This document shows, piece by piece, positions 16,014 through 16,688 of a stretch of 16,688 nt of DNA. The stretch is taken from positions 1 to 16,688 of the forward strand of contig DAIDTN010000143.1 of the NCBI GenBank assembly GCA_027457185.1. Direction: 5' to 3'. The notes below the pieces were generated by a model, which saw nothing but the letters and a program-made list of their open reading frames with translations, was not told the origin of the DNA and did no database searches. The stretch comes from Burkholderiales bacterium (lineage in GTDB: Bacteria; Pseudomonadota; Gammaproteobacteria; Burkholderiales; SG8-39). The stretch's first letter is position 1, and every line of letters begins with the position of its first letter. The position numbers were made by a program, and so were the translations under genes.

Positions 16014-16571
16014 ATGGACCGAAGCGCACGCGCCTGGCAGATCCTGGAATCGGCGGAGCTGATCCACAGCGCGGCCGCCGTGGATGCCGCCATCACACGC
16101 GTCGCCGCGGAAGTAGCAGCGAAGCTGCGGGAGCAGTTTCCACTGGTGCTGTCGGTGATGGGCGGCGCGGTGGTGTTTACCGGCCGGGTCCTGCCGCTGC
16201 TGAACTTCCCGCTGGACTTCGACTATATCCACGCCTCGCGCTACGGCGCCGCGACCAGCGGCGGGACAGTCGACTGGAAAGTCGAACCCAAGGGCAATGT
16301 GGCTGACCGAGTGGTGCTGGTGCTCGACGATATCCTCGACATCGGCGACACCATGCTGGCCATACGCGAGCGCGTTCTCGGCCTGGGCGCGCGGGCGTTT
16401 TACAGCGCTGTGCTCACCGACAAGAACAAGACTGCGGTCAAACCCATCCGCGCCGATTTTGTCGGCCTGTCCGTGCCCGACCGATTCGTGTTCGGCTGCG
16501 GCATGGACGCGCATGGCGTATGGCGCAATCTGCCGGCAATCTATGCGCTGCGACAGGACTACGAGGGGTGA
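16014..16571 (+). CDS. hpt: Hypoxanthine-guanine phosphoribosyltransferase
   Basis: 185 residues. It salvages hypoxanthine and/or guanine to IMP/GMP with PRPP. The PRPP-binding motif VVLVLDDILDIGDTM (100-114) is clear, with the two acidic residues Asp105 and Asp106. SVMGGAVVFTGRVL (47-60) is the loop near the pyrophosphate, DKNKT (136-140) carries the base-contacting lysine, and VPDRFVFGCGMD (154-165) is the usual C-terminal HPRT motif. The N-terminal AWQILESAELIHSAAAVDAA is typical of the short HPRT branch found in beta- and gammaproteobacteria. The ATG at 16014 lacks a strong Shine-Dalgarno. It lies 20 bases after galU and may belong to the same transcript. Substrate preference cannot be read from the sequence. 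Confidence 0.9.
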   Translation: MDRSARAWQILESAELIHSAAAVDAAITRVAAEVAAKLREQFPLVLSVMGGAVVFTGRVLPLLNFPLDFDYIHASRYGAATSGGTVDWKVEPKGNVADRVVLVLDDILDIGDTMLAIRERVLGLGARAFYSAVLTDKNKTAVKPIRADFVGLSVPDRFVFGCGMDAHGVWRNLPAIYALRQDYEG

Positions 16572-16677
16572 AGCACGGCCGTAGTGCGTCCTGCGTCCAG
16601 AGTGCGGCTCGCCGTGATAACATCGCCGCCGTCTCAATGTCGAAGTTACGCCTCCCGCCTTTGTCCTCAGTCATCGA

Positions 16678-16688
16678 ATGTTAGCCAT
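16678..16688 (+). CDS. Possible start of the next gene (perhaps a methylthioadenosine/methylthioinosine phosphorylase), cut by the window end
   Basis: The last bases read ATG TTA GCC AT, which gives M-L-A-(I/M). Methylthioadenosine/methylthioinosine phosphorylases often begin MLAIIGGSG and could plausibly follow a purine salvage gene such as hpt. No Shine-Dalgarno is visible and only three full codons can be read, so this is a guess. The preceding 106 bases (16572-16677) hold no other convincing gene. Confidence 0.15.

Noticed and set aside
16615..16677. Short plus-strand ORF from ATG 16636 and a TGATAACAT box just upstream
   Set aside because: The ORF is only 15 codons without a ribosome binding site, and the box lacks a -35 partner.

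Overview
The window is a GC-rich chromosomal segment made almost entirely of housekeeping genes. The content and order (queF, dapC, dapD, a pilU-type ATPase, dapE and prmB on one strand; smc, zipA, ligA, galU and a hypoxanthine phosphoribosyltransferase on the other) point to a betaproteobacterium. The SMC/ZipA/LigA cluster, the DapC type of aminotransferase and a charged insertion in LigA all fit that. I cannot name the genus from the sequence alone.

Layout: positions 1-102 hold the C-terminal end of a plus-strand gene, probably an ABC-F ATPase, converging on a long minus-strand cluster at 127-8137. In its direction of transcription the cluster reads queF (queuosine precursor), dapC, dapD, pilU (type IV pilus retraction ATPase), dapE, prmB (ribosomal protein L3 methyltransferase), a fumarylacetoacetate-hydrolase-family enzyme and a nitrilase. 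Gaps run from a 4-base overlap to 97 bases, so one transcription unit is plausible. dapC, dapD and dapE supply three consecutive steps of the succinylase route to diaminopimelate and lysine.

The queF-smc intergenic region (about 8138-8233) is the divergent control region. It has overlapping -10-like boxes on both strands and a small hairpin. To its right lie smc (8234-11749), zipA, ligA, galU and hpt, all on the plus strand. zipA/ligA and ligA/galU overlap by one and four bases, which suggests coupled translation. A 250-base non-coding block rich in inverted repeats (11750-11999) separates smc from zipA.

The most notable observation is an in-frame TGA at codon 10 of smc, exactly where SMC proteins carry the conserved glycine of the GFKSF motif. 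The second is a 79-base stretch of about 30% GC inside the otherwise GC-rich smc coiled-coil region. I see no mobile element, CRISPR array, RNA gene or clear new multi-gene system. Apart from these points and the nitrilase/FAH pair at the end of the dap cluster, the window looks like ordinary core genome.
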